Source of the DNA: Tretioscincus oriximinensis
Lineage: Eukaryota; Chordata; Lepidosauria; Squamata; Gymnophthalmidae
Direction: 5' to 3'
NCBI GenBank assembly: GCA_022410635.1
Contig: JAJVDF010000168.1
Location: forward strand, 1,548,156-1,612,155
DNA length: 64,000 nt
Positions 43,215 through 54,169 of this stretch are shown one piece after another (the first letter of the stretch is position 1; every line of letters begins with the position of its first letter). The notes beneath the pieces are model-generated. The model was not told the origin of the DNA and searched no databases. It saw only the letters and a program-made list of their open reading frames with translations. Both the position numbers and the translations under genes were made by a program.

Positions 43215-43890
43215 AATGGGTTAGTGATGTGTGACATTATAGAAAAATGGGTCAGAACCCATCTAGTGAAGCATTCTGTCTCGTACTGTGGCCCACCAAT
43301 TGCACCTTCACCTGTTCTTGACTCCTGCAAATGGTAATTCAAGAATATTTCAGTGGCAATATCAAGAGATCCATCCTAGTAAGCTATTTATAACCTTGGT
43401 GTCCATTAACTTTTCTAATCCTGACTTAAAGCTGCCCAGGCATTTCCATTTACACTACTATTTCTGGGTNTAAATTCCACAGACCCTCTAGGTAAAAAAA
43501 AATTACTTTCCCTTGTCTGCCTTAACTCTTCTGCCCATCCTCCTGGTCCTAAGGTCATGTGATAAAGAACACAATTTTTCTGTATTCATCCCATGGATGA
43601 TTTTATACAGTTCAGTCAGGTCAACTCTCAAACGCCATCTTTTGAGGCTGAAGAGGCCCGGACGATGCAGCTAGACTTCCTAAGAGAGGTCCTCCAGCCC
43701 CTTGATCATTCTTGTTGCCCCTTTCTGCACCTTCTCTAGTTCCACAATATCCCTCTTGAGATGTGGTGACCAGTATTGTACACAGGATTCCAAACCACAG
43801 ATTTTTAAAGAGGCAAAACAAAGCCTATGGTCCTCTAGATATTCATGACTTGTATCTCCTTTCCCCCAGTTCCATTGCCAACAACATCTG
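43215..43890 (-). mobile_element. CR1-like LINE fragment
   Basis: An antisense copy of the TTCTTATG-tailed family lacking its last octamers. It retains SWSPHLKRDIVELEKVQ-like coding near 43680-43770. Confidence 0.75.
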
Positions 43891-43894
43891 GAGG

Positions 43895-44575
43895 TCCATA
43901 ATTTGAGCAACCCAGTGCACAATATGAAGCACTGCTAATGCGGGATATATTATAGAAGGAAACCATGAAGTTCGTGTTGCTGTTTTTCTCCCTTTTCCCT
44001 GTGTTAGTGTATCCATCTTTCCAGAAGGCTCATGAATTTATGGACTTGTCATCTCAAACTGTGTACTTTTTTTCAACATGGTGAAGTCATTTTTTAATTA
44101 TATGGAGAAAGATTCATTTGCAATGCTGGTCTCATCTTGTTCCAAACATTATCTGGACTTAAAACAGAGCTTGAAGGTAAATGGAACATCTTGGTGGCTG
44201 CCCTGTGTATGTGCAATATCAGTTATTTTCCCCCAACCCATTCCTCTTCTCTTCCTCTCCCCCTTCCTCCCTTTTTTTCTAAGCTAAGAAAATATGTGCG
44301 GAACAATTTAAAACACGCCACAGGCTATGTAGATTTTATCTGTTGAAAGCAGGGTGTTTGTTCCATCCTTTCTGAACGCAAAAGTGCTAAAAGCAACAGT
44401 TTGACCTGCCATTAATAAAAAGGTGAAGTGTGAACTGCTGATAACACTGAAACTGTAGCCCAAATTAACAGGGTGCAGACCTGACAGCCCAACCCTTTTC
44501 CGGATGAAACGAGTTTTCAGATAATTCCAGGTTCCAGCAATATCTTGCTAACCTTTCTTGGACTTCCTTGAAACA
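43895..44575. other. ADAMTS17 intron, nothing recognised
   Basis: No exon or repeat family is recognised. Confidence 0.4.
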
Positions 44576-44579
44576 GATG

Positions 44580-44920
44580 GGCAGAAAGGTGAGAAGAGAC
44601 AAAGGAAAGTATTTTTTCACCCAGAGGGTCATCAGCCTGTGGAATTTACTTCCTGAAGAGGTGGTGATAGNTCACAGCTTGGGAAGGTTCAAGACAGGAC
44701 TAGACAGGTTTATGGACACCAAGAGAATAAATGGGTCCTAGGATGGATGTCTGAATGTTGCCTCCAGGATGGAGCAAGAGGTAGTGCTCCTGAAATGCCA
44801 TTTGCAGGGAGTCTGTTCGGACTGCCCAGGTGCATCTGGTGGGCCTCTGTGTGACACAGAAAGCTGGACTAGATGGGCTCTGGCCTGATCCAGTATGGCT
44901 CTTCTTATGTTCTTATGACT
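44580..44920 (+). mobile_element. CR1-like LINE 3' end (TTCTTATG-tailed)
   Basis: A sense copy from GGGCAGAAAGGTGAGAAGAG to TTCTTATGTTCTTATG. It is antisense to ADAMTS17. Confidence 0.8.
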
Positions 44921-44939
44921 TTTCTGAAACACATTGCAA

Positions 44940-45050
44940 GTCCTGTCCCCACTGGGCGGTATCTCAGTATAGGATCCTGCCATCTACATCCTAGTAACCT
45001 CACTGGCATGTGGATGATCAAGCTCTGTCCTGAGATATAACCCTGAATGC
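44940..45050. repeat. Copy of the hairpin element family
   Basis: GGTATCTCAGTATAGGATCC, CTGCCATCTACATCCTAGTA, then CATGTGGATGATCAAGCTCTG and GAGATATAACCC: both arms are present but the centre is deleted relative to 14815-14945. Confidence 0.65.
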
Positions 45051-45637
45051 AGAGATGCAAATACGCACGCAGGTGAACATTCACAGATTATACTTACAGA
45101 CGTGGGGAACGTATAGGGAAGAGAATGTTCCTATATCAATAATCTCTCATTTTGAGTCAGTGATACATTTATTACCTTGGGAAATATTAGCCCCGAAGCA
45201 AAGACACTCCTCCTCCGCTTTTGATAATGTTTTCTGGGACAGAGGGGCACAATTAAGGCCTGTTCTAGTAACTGTCTGAGAACATCTATTTGTCTTTCAG
45301 CAAGATCAAGTCGTGCGATATCTATATTTGTGTTTCTTGAGCAGCTCTGCACTGCAAGAGGTACGTGAGAAGAGGCACAGGTTTTCTCCTCTGGTGTTGA
45401 AAGGACCACCCACACAGATGCATATGGATCTCCTAACCCCAAGTGTGAGGTTGGGGTTATATTTAGTAAAGGCTTCCAACCTGAAGCTCAGCAAATGAAA
45501 CAGATATATGTGTGTGGGTGTGTGTGGAAAGATTGAAAGCAGTAATAGTAGAGAGCAAACATAAGCCATGTCCTTGGGTAGTTCAAGGAAGGAGAAGAAT
45601 TTGAAGAAGAAGATGGCCAAGCCAGCAACAATTTCAC

Positions 45638-45945
45638 ATAAGAACGTAAGAGGAATCGGGCTGGACCCCATCTAGTCCAGCCTTCGGTCTCACCCAGTGA
45701 ACCACCAATTGCACCTGGGCAATCCCCAGCAGAAGAAGGCAAAACCTTTATTTGTTCTCAACACCCTGCAAATGATATTTTAGGAATCCTGCCTAAGAGG
45801 AAGAATCAAGAGATCGATACCCTTGGCTTCCATGAACTTGTCTCATCCTGTCTTAAAGCTATTCAAGCTACCACAACCTCTTCTGGAGGGAAATTCCGCA
45901 GACCAATGATCAAATGGGTGAAAAAACATTTTCCCTTTTCTGTCC
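45638..45945 (-). mobile_element. CR1-like LINE fragment
   Basis: An antisense TTCTTATG-tailed family copy with diverged octamers (AAGAACGTAAGAGG). Confidence 0.75.
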
Positions 45946-45949
45946 TATC

Positions 45950-46675
45950 TCTTGTTTATTTATGTTACAGCATCTTTTTGGATTTTTCTCCTCACTTTCT
46001 CATGGGATGGAAAGGGAAAAAAAACCCAAAGGAGAACATATACAATCTCGGAAACTAGAGGTAACTTTAGTCAGCACGCTTATGTGTCATGGTTTGTGGA
46101 GACTACGGCATGCTGGAGGAAAAATAGTTTTCTGGTCTATTCCTCCTCATCCCTCACCTATGATGTCATACCTCCTTGTTTGGTCTACTGATGTAGCTTC
46201 TCACATCAGCCACAGTGTTTCTATGAGCTTAGAAGATACCGTGAGAAGTAGGCATTGCCATCAAAGCTTGCTTGTGCAATATGGCAGCAAATGGCATCGG
46301 GCAAGGATTTTCCCAGAAGAAGTGAGTCTCTAGGCAGATCTGGCGTCACAATTGGTCATTATCCGTCTGGTACATTTGTAGAAGTTTTCTGCTATCTCTC
46401 TATCTTCTGTGGATACCTATGTGGAATTTAAGCACCACCCTTCAGGATTCTGGGAATGTCCCTAAATCGTCTCGAGATTTCACATGGAACCTCTATTCCA
46501 GGTGGACATGCTGGACTTGTCTTCCTTCACGTGTCAAATGAAAGAAATGAGAACCTCACTGGATAAAGACTGTGAAGCAGAGTTCAAGAAGAGAACGTTC
46601 TTTGTGGTGNCCCCGCTAACAAGGGAAACTCGTAGCACAGAAGATTAACAAGTAAAAGGAAGGAAGGCACATCTA
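45950..46675. other. ADAMTS17 intron, nothing recognised
   Basis: A 140-codon plus-strand frame at 45914-46333 has no recognisable features. Confidence 0.4.
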
Positions 46676-46785
46676 AAGAAGTAGACTGGTTAAGGAAAGC
46701 TTGTGCTACTGGTCTTTTCCATGTTTGTCTCTNAGGTGCTAAAAATTCTGTATCCCCACTAACACAGCTGCTTCACTGAATTCTA
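46676..46785 (-). repeat. Old relative of the foldback-family monomer
   Basis: AAGAAGTAGACTGG, then GAAAGCTTGTGCTAC and CCACTAACACAGCTGCTTC: the monomer landmarks at low identity. Confidence 0.45.
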
Positions 46786-46861
46786 CAGCTCTTGCTAGTA
46801 AACAAAGAAGGCAAGGGATAGCAAAGGCCCATGGAAACTGAGGAGTATGGCATGGGATGCA

Positions 46862-46918
46862 AGGGTATTATCTATCTATGTATTTATCTATCTATCTATC
46901 TGTCTGTCTGTCCTGTTT
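46862..46918. repeat. (TATC)n/(TGTC)n microsatellite
   Basis: TATCTATC units followed by TGTCTGTC units. Confidence 0.9.
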
Positions 46919-46986
46919 AGATGGTATATATATGTGCGTGTGCAAATATGTGGGTAAATGTGTGTGCAAGTATGTATGTATGTATG

Positions 46987-47499
46987 CAGTGCTTTTTTTC
47001 CAGAACAAAAGGGGCCGGTACTAACACCGGCGGTGGTGGGGGGCGGTGGGGGCGGCCGCCTCCGCTAACGCCACGCCCCCCTCGCCGCCAGCTAACGCAG
47101 CAGTACCGGCACCTTTTATTTAGGTGGGGGCGGTGGGGGGAGCGGGGGAGCGGAGGCGGCCGCCGCCGCTCATTCCTGCGCCCCCTGCCGCTGCTGCTGC
47201 CGCCGCCACCCCCACTAACTCCACCCTCCCGCCTAAATAAAAGGTGCCGGTACTGCGGCGTTAGCCGCCGGCGAGGTGGGCGTGGCATTAGCAGAGGCCG
47301 ATAACGCCGCCGNCTCCGATAATGCCNCGCCCCTCGCCAGTGGCGAATGCCGCAGTACAAGCACCTTTTATTTAGGCGGGGGAGCGGCGGGGGAGCGGTG
47401 GGGGAGCGGAGGCGGCCGCCCCCGCTAACTCCGCCCCCCCGCCTAAATAAAAGGTGCCGGAACTGCATTCCGACGCGTTCCGTCACAAAAAAAGCCCTG
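46987..47499. mobile_element. hAT-type non-autonomous element with alternating inverted cores
   Basis: The ends are CAGTGCTTTTTTT and, inverted, CAGGGCTTTTTTT, flanked on both sides by TATGTATG (8 bp, the hAT target size, though the host sequence is itself a TATG array). Inside, a GGTGCCGGTACTG core next to CCTAAATAAAA occurs five times in alternating orientation (near 47011, 47100, 47232, 47351 and 47442), separated by G/C-rich spacers. No transposase is encoded. Confidence 0.8.
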
Positions 47500-47858
47500 T
47501 ATGTATGTATGTATGTATGTATGTATGTACGTATGTATGTATGTATGTATGTATGTATGTATGTATGTATGTACGTATGTATGTATGTACGTATGTATGT
47601 AAGTACGTATGTATGTAAGTACGTATGTATGTATGCATGCATGTATGTATGTATGCATGCATGTATGCATGTATGCATGTATGCATGCATGTATGTATGC
47701 ATGTATGCATGTATGCATGTATGCATGCAAGTACGTATGTATGTAAGTACGTATGTACGTATGTATGTATGTATGCATGCATGCATGCATGTATGTATGT
47801 ATATATATGTAAGTATGCATGCATGCATGTATGCATGCATGTATGCATGTATGTATGC

Positions 47859-47912
<54 letters not shown>

Positions 47913-47935
47913 GAACATACGTATGTATTTATTTC
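47500..47935. repeat. (TATG)n microsatellite with TACG, TGCA and TAAG variants
   Basis: About 430 bp of TATG units with variant tetramers. The long frames in both strands (YVCM and HTYI repeats) are compositional, not genes. Confidence 0.97.
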
Positions 47936-47939
47936 TCTC

Positions 47940-49620
47940 TCTCTCAATCTGTCAATTTATCTATCAACTACCTCTCTCTGTCTCAGGGCACATATATTCA
48001 CCAATCACAAAATTGCAGGGGGAAAAAAATCTCAGAAATTTTGGCAACAGATGGAAAGAGAAAGTAGTAACATATTAGAAACAAATATGAACGTAAGCAT
48101 GAAAATAGTAATATTACACAAACTAAGAGGAACAATTACAAAGGAACAAAAAAGGAATTTTTAAAGGATATACAAATGGTGGCCAAGCAGTTACAGTATG
48201 TGTTGGAAGGAGTCTTTTGAAATCAACTTTGCAAAAGTAGTATTTTTGTATTTTGGAACAAATCAATTGAATACTGTGAATGAGGACAGAGCAAGAAGAA
48301 ATAATAAAAAGGGACTGGAAATGGGAAAGATTCAAGAGGTATTTAGAACAAAATCTGGAAGCAGAAAGCATTTAATGTTCTGTTTCTGGAATATGATATA
48401 TATGAGAGCATTGGGGTGGGGGATCGAGTGGAAGTGAATACAACATTCAAGTCTTGTTTCTTATAAAAATCTGCATTATTATATTTAGCATGGGGCTGCA
48501 TGCTGTGAGACTCAATTGCTAGATATTCTGGTCCCAGACTCTCCCAGTGACTTCTTTGACTTTCCCTCATATTTCTTGCTCTTTCTCCTTCCTTCGCCTG
48601 TGACTTTTGCTGATCTTGCCAAAGTTGTTCAGTTCCAATCAGGAGGCTCCTGTTACACCCCCAGTGATGGATGGCTGCTGACCCTATGCTGAAGACATGG
48701 CACAAGTGTGGGCTTATTCTAACAGGAAACGAGCCTCCCCCCAGGTTCCATGTGTCCTGCTGGGGTGAGTACCTGTTGCCAGGATTTTGGTGGCTTAGGC
48801 ATGATTGCAGAAGCAATTGGCACCCAGCATGGCAAGGGAGGGCAGGTGGTTGCAGGGCGATTTTTCAAATGCACAAACGGTTCTTGCTGACGCTTTAGAA
48901 TCTTTTGCAGGCCCAGCGGGATCCCAGCATTGCTCATTCCCCTTGGGGAGATTGCTTGGCAAGGAAAAAGCCATTTCCCATGCAAAAAGCACAGAAATTG
49001 GCATTCTTCCAACTCCCAGTGCCCACTACTTAGGGAAACAGCCTCACTTTGGATTCTACAGCCCCTCTATTCTCCCCCACCCTTTCTTTTCGAACCCTAG
49101 GGCAGCTCGCAAAAATAAAACAAGGGACAGTAAATTACAGAACATCAAAAGAAAACATACCTCAAAGCCTTCAACAAGGACGGGATTACAGTATTTCTCC
49201 CTGCCTTTAAATAAGCAAACACAAGCACATTGGGATGTGAATCCCGCCAGCTGTTTACTCACGTTTTCTAGGCCATAAAGTATCCCAGATTTAAGAGCTT
49301 TATTACCAGCTTGTTACAGGAAGCTTTATGTAGTCCATTGCTCAAATTCTTGCCCAGGCTAAAAATTTTTAAAGCGAAGGTTCAAACAATCCCCTCTCTT
49401 TGACGGCTGTAGTTTCAGCCCAGTAAAATCAGATGACTCTAGGCAAACGTGGTTGCACAAGAGAACAGAAGTGTTTTGCCATTTCCTACTTCCAAGGTAT
49501 CTTCAACTTCATAATCTAGTTTCCTATCATTGTGATAAGATAGACAAAAATTAATGCTGAAGCCTTTATCTACATACCTACCTACTTAATCCAATTCTAT
49601 TTATATTTCTGTCCGTCTGT
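47940..49620. other. ADAMTS17 intron, nothing recognised
   Basis: No exon, repeat family or anomaly is recognised over about 1.7 kb. Confidence 0.4.
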
Positions 49621-49627
49621 CTGTCTT

Positions 49628-49698
49628 TCTGAAGAAGTAGACGTGTCTACAAAAGCTTATGCCACCTACTTTTCTACTGTTAGTCTCTAACTGGACTA
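49628..49698 (-). repeat. Foldback-family monomer, partial
   Basis: CTGAAGAAGTAGACGTGTCTAC, then AAAGCTTATGCCACCTAC and GTTAGTCTCTAACTGGAC. Confidence 0.7.
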
Positions 49699-49702
49699 CC
49701 TA

Positions 49703-50008
49703 GAAGAAGAAGAACTGGGTTCTTATACCCCGCTTTTCTCACCTTTCAAAGGGACTCAAAGCGGCTTACAAGAGTATTTTTGCCCGAAGGCTGACATTCT
49801 ATCTTCCCCACCAGGCTCTGGTGGTTCCCATGTATCTACTTGCAGTCAGTTGCAATTTCTTGCAATTCCTGCTTTCGAATAGCTGGGTTGGCTAGAGCTA
49901 CAGGCTAGTGGAAGGTGCTCACCCCTCCCTACGTCCCACACAAGGCTTTGAAACCCCATCTCCCAGGCGAGAGACGAATTCCTAAGCGATTGAGCTATCC
50001 GTGCCTGC
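49703..50008 (-). mobile_element. tRNA-derived SINE, family A (full length)
   Basis: An antisense copy close to consensus, tail GAAGAAGAAG, head ending GAGCTATCCGTGCCTG. It directly follows the foldback-family monomer at 49628. Confidence 0.88.
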
Positions 50009-50009
50009 T

Positions 50010-50615
50010 ACCTACCTACCTTTATTTCTCTCTGTGTGTCTCTCCACAAGGTAAAGGTTTGCTGCTCCAATCACCATTCTTTCACAGGAGCCAAGATCTT
50101 ATGGTACACAACCACCACCGCCATTGCTTAAAAGGTAGAAGTGTGTCACCTTTTAAAAAACTCTTCAGTAAGATTACCAAAAAAGAAAATTGAAGGGTTT
50201 TGCAACTGCTTCATACATTTGTCCTATTTTGAAAAATAGAATCTACGGTCATTTCATATTCTGCAGAAGGTGGTGCTTTGTATTCTTATTAGTTTTTATA
50301 TTTTTTATGGTATGTCTCAAAAATGTTATTTCACCTGTTACCCACTGAGGGTGTTTATGTTGGCTGGCCCTTTGGGTTCCAAGTTCCAGGTTATGAATAA
50401 TACAATGTTCAATACGCCAAAGATTCATAGTATGACCTAAATACAAGCCGTTCTTGAGAGTGCACGAAGAAGAACGTAAGGCCCATTTCTCTNAGTATTT
50501 ATAGTCACTTCAGGTTTGGCTGTCTTAGACCACATGCTGTACTCTATGTTTGCAAAGAGTTTCACTGCCGATTGGGCAAAATTATAAATTTGAAGCTTGT
50601 TTACCTACTTTTCAG
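50010..50615. other. ADAMTS17 intron, nothing recognised
   Basis: A short CTAC run lies near 50009-50022. Otherwise no feature is recognised. Confidence 0.4.
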
Positions 50616-50619
50616 ATTT

Positions 50620-50830
50620 TCAGATCCTGATCCATGGCCAAATGATTCCACCTTGGCCTACAGAATGCCTCTTCCTATACAGACCTGCCTGCACATTACG
50701 ATCTTCTAGTCAGGCCCCCTTGTTGGTCCCACTTTCTTCTGCAGTTAAAGAAGTGTATGTGCTTGGAAGCATCTTCTCAGTAACAGCCCCCCAGGTTACA
50801 GAACGGGCTGCCCTCTAAGGCACATATTTA
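50620..50830 (+). mobile_element. L2-type LINE remnant
   Basis: AGAATGCCTCTTCCTATACAG, TTGGTCCCACTTTCTTCTGC and GTTACAGAACGGGCTGCCC match the 26915-27310 remnant. Confidence 0.5.
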
Positions 50831-51094
50831 GTAGGCAGCTAGAAAGGTAAGCAAAATCATAGCTGCAAAAGAGGTAAGTCTCGATGCGCTGCTTAGACAA
50901 TTATTTCTCATTCTTGAATTTTTTACATTATATACCAGAGGTTCTCCAAAAGCTTCCAGAGAGAAATTATTCCTTTCTACCTGGTGTAGAAAGCAGTAGC
51001 TGAATCAATGAATACTAAGGCATAGTTGCACTAGACGAAACAAATACAGAAGAAGGAGGAGTTCTTTTTAACTCAAAAGAACTCAAAGTGGCCT

Positions 51095-51260
51095 ATATAA
51101 TTTTCTATCCTTCTCTTCACAACAGACACCTTTGAAGTAGGTGGGCTGAGAGAGCTCTGAAGAAGTGTGGCTAAAAGGTCACCCAACTGGCTTCATAGAG
51201 GAGTATGGAAACGAAGCAGAATACCTGATAAGAGTCAGACACTCCAGCCACAAGACCGAA
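51095..51260 (-). mobile_element. SINE family B (tail missing)
   Basis: An antisense copy: CACAACAGACACCTTTGAAG, GAGAGAGCTCTGAAG, CACCCAACTGGCTTCATAG and a decayed head. It ends about 40 bp from the donor site of exon 51452-51300. Confidence 0.65.
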
Positions 51261-51299
51261 GAATTATGTTGGCTTTGTAGTATGGAAACAAGGCCTTAC

Positions 51300-51452
51300 C
51301 TTAGACCAGTCCCCTGTCTTCCACTCATAGCAGCCTGTATGGTCCTCACAGTCTTCTTCATCCCTTGGCCTCGTGGCTGCATCACACTTTCCCTGGGAGT
51401 TGGTGCACGTAACAGTCCGCTTCTGCTTCCCCTGCCCACAGTTAGACGAACA
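51300..51452 (-). CDS. ADAMTS17: ADAMTS17 exon: thrombospondin type-1 repeat (CSSNC variant)
   Basis: A 153-nt exon, 51 codons, phase 0 at both ends, between a TTGGCAG acceptor and an AAG|GTAAGG donor. It opens CSSNCGQG, continues [11 protein letters not shown] and the remaining cysteines (DC, GC), and ends [10 protein letters not shown]. The tryptophans at the end begin the next repeat, whose cysteines start in exon 36964-36787. The O-fucose consensus needs S or T just before the second cysteine; here that residue is N (codon AAC), so this repeat probably lacks the modification. My recollection is that the human residue is S. Confidence 0.95.
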
Positions 51453-51660
51453 CTGCCAAGAAATAAATACGACCATCAGCCCCTGACCGTGTCACTAGAG
51501 TTAGATTCTGGCTGCGTCCAGACAGGATCAACAATTCACTTGAAAGTTGTATTTGTGTTGCATTCGCCTCACCAGGTGGATCGTTCTGGTGAGAAACTGA
51601 GAGGGTGAGAGGGGAAGGGATCTGATATTGACAGCCAACTGTCCAATAGCATTTGGAGAA

Positions 51661-52250
51661 AGAACATAAGAACATAAGAACATAAGAAGAGCCATACTGG
51701 ATCAGGCCACAGCCCATCGAGTCCAGCATTCTGTGTCACACAGAGGCCCACCAGATGCACCTGGGCAGTCCGAACAGAGGAAGCAAAATATGCCGCTCCT
51801 GTTCGTGACTCCCTGCAAATGGTATTTCAAGAGTCCTGCCTGTTGCTCCATCCCGGAGGCTACATCCAGACAACTATCTTAGTATCCATTTATACCCTTA
51901 GTGTCCATAAACCCGTCTAGTCCTGTCTTGAAACTATCCAAGCTGTTAGCTACCACTACCTCTTCAGGAAGTAAATTCCACAGGCCAATGACCCTCTGGG
52001 TGAAAAAATACTTTCCTTTGTCTGTTCTCACTTTTCTACCCAACAGTTTTAAGGAGGGCCCTCTGGTCCTTGTGTTGTGTGATAGAGAAAACATTTTTTC
52101 TCTATTCACTCTGTCGATCCCATGCATGATTTTGTTCACTTCAATCAGATCACCCCTCAAACGTCTCCTTTCAAGGCTGAAGAGGCCCAGACGTTGCAAC
52201 CTTGCTTCGTAAGGGAGGTGCTCCAGACCCTTGATCATTTTTGTTGCCCT
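51661..52250 (-). mobile_element. CR1-like LINE fragment
   Basis: An antisense TTCTTATG-tailed copy very similar to 37543-38260, with intact octamers at its 3' end (AACATAAG repeated three times). An open frame RGDLIEVNKIMHGIDRVNRE to TKGINGY survives, indicating a fairly young copy. Confidence 0.85.
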
Positions 52251-52424
52251 GGACTTATTCCTGACAAGCAGCAAACAAAATGGTGGACAGGAGAGGAGCT
52301 GCCAGAATGTTAAAGCTCAGAATATGTTGTAAAGATACGAACGAGACACAGTAAAACCGGTAAACTGATCGGGAATTATCAGTTTATCAGGAAATTCTGA
52401 AATTTCCTGATAAATTTCGCCCAG

Positions 52425-52612
52425 ATGACCCCTTTTTTGGGGTGGGGTGGGGTTTGAAAACCCGGTTTTGGGGTGCTTCCCATTTTTTTCTGAGGAAATT
52501 TTTTTTCAAAAAAATATTTTTGTTGAGGATTTTTTTTTTAAAATTCCCTCAGAAAAAAATGGGAAGCACCCCAAAATCAGGTTTTCAAAACCCACCCCAA
52601 AAAAGGGGTCAT
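52425..52612. repeat. Palindromic element with A/T centre
   Basis: The left arm (52425-52508) and right arm (52531-52612) are near-perfect reverse complements, from ATGACCCC to GGGGTCAT, with the GGGGTGCTTCCCATTTTTTTC block in each. A separate small hairpin (ATCAGGAAATT / AATTTCCTGAT) lies just to the left. No family is recognised. Confidence 0.8.
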
Positions 52613-52625
52613 TCTGATCAGCCTA

Positions 52626-53158
52626 CTAGAGCCTCTGTCAAAAAAAAATTCTAAATGGTTCTTGCAAGAATATCCATCCATTTTTTTTAAATAGGATGAG
52701 CCCACTANTCCTGGCCACACATAAGTTTGAATGTAACTTCAGTCTACTTTCAGAATGAAAAAATGCAGTAACAGACTGTGTAGCAATTCTCTTTCCATAT
52801 TAACTTGAGAGACTGCCAAAAGAAAACATCTTGCCACTTTGTTGATGTGGACTGAAGCTGGATTAAGGCTTAGGGGTGACCAGGGCCAGGATCAATTTTA
52901 GCAATTGGAGGATTCAATGCAGGATGACACTGGCCCAGTTTAGATGGGTCTGCGTTGACCCATCTAAATGGTCTTTTAAATCATAGCACCCTGGAGACTA
53001 AGATGGGGAAGGCAGGTGGCATGAACATTGTATGCCTACATTCGCTCTGCGTGAAAAAATGGTTGCAAAAACGGTGTGGCTTTGCACGGGCGCATCCGGT
53101 TACCCTATAATCCAAATCAGGAGCGCTTTTGCCAAGTGTCTTTCACAAAGCCACATAT
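52626..53158. other. ADAMTS17 intron, nothing recognised
   Basis: A poly-T run lies near 52680. No exon or repeat family is recognised. Confidence 0.4.
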
Positions 53159-53166
53159 CACAAGAG

Positions 53167-53696
53167 TAGGGTTGCCATATTTTGGCAGCCCAAAACCGGG
53201 ACAGGGGTGAGGTGGGGGTGCATGCGCGGGCACACATGGACGCTTGTGGTGAGACAGGCAGAACCTCTCTTCTGTCTCACCACAAGCGTCCGTGTTTGCG
53301 CGCATGCGTGTACGTAGCTGCTCCTCTGCTGGAGGCGGGGTTTTGCATCTGCTGTCAGGCAAAGCGCACCAACTCGCCTCCAGCAGAGGAAAAGCGCTTG
53401 GGTTCTTGACAGGAGAACAGAGCTTTGCCTGACAGCAGGCACAAAACCCCGCCTCCAGCATTGGAGCAGCTACGGCACGCTCCGAGGTTCCTTCCAGGAT
53501 CCCGGAAAGCGTTACTCGGGATGCAGCCGTCAGCTCTGACGGCTCCTTTGCCTTTAAAATCCTGCATTTTTATATTCCCTGATGCAGCATCGGGGAGTGT
53601 AAAAATCCGGGATTTTATCTTAAAACCCAGAGGGGACTATATTTTAGCCCCCCAAACCGGGATTGTCCCGCCTTCCCGGGACGTATGGCAACCCTA
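53167..53696. mobile_element. hAT-type non-autonomous element with nested inverted repeats
   Basis: Terminal inverted repeats TAGGGTTGCCATA and, inverted, TAGGGTTGCCATACG. The flanking 8-mers CACAAGAG (53159-53166) and CACAAGAC (53697-53704) form a target duplication with one mismatch. Two inner inverted repeats are visible: GACGCTTGTGGTGAGACAG against CTGTCTCACCACAAGCGTC, and a 45-bp pair near 53317-53361 and 53421-53472 carrying GGAGGCGGGGTTTTG. No transposase is encoded; several spurious frames cover it. Confidence 0.85.
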
Positions 53697-54169
53697 CACA
53701 AGACCAGAGTTCTCCCTGGCAGATGCAAGCGCAGTTTTTCCCAATTGGGATTAACCATATTCCAGCTATGCTTTGTGTCTAGTGGGAGTGCATCTGTGCA
53801 AATGCCACCACTGCTGATACAGACTCATCAAAGTCAGGATAGGAGGCGGTTACCTCGCTATGGCCAATGGTGATCAAGGGAAGGCCCCAAGTTGTGCTGC
53901 CACTGTGCCTGCCACTTTGTCCTAATCTCTGAGAGTGCAAGAGCTGAACCATATTTAGAAAGCTGGTTTTTTTTTTTTATAAAAAAATACTAAAATAGTT
54001 TTGTGCAATTGGTCACTTTTGGAAATCTGTGTGTAGTTAAGCAATTTAGAAATGCACAAGACTCATGCATTTTCTTTTTCTAAAAAAAAGAGGTCTAAGG
54101 GGAAAGAGGACACATCCACCAGCTGGGATCTGAAAACAAGATAACCAGCCTATGCAGCTGTAAACCCTA

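Noticed and set aside
47500..47935. Possible CRISPR-like or satellite array
   Set aside because: Units are 4 bp without spacers. It is a microsatellite in a vertebrate intron.
46917..48078. Long frames of up to 333 codons over 46.9-48.1 kb
   Set aside because: They run through a TATG microsatellite and a G/C-rich transposon. The peptides are tetramer-derived (YVCM, HTYI) and occur in several frames of both strands.
53117..53754. Several cysteine-rich frames at 53.1-53.7 kb
   Set aside because: They cover a hAT-like element with inverted repeats, which repeats the same codons in different frames. The cysteine pattern fits no domain.
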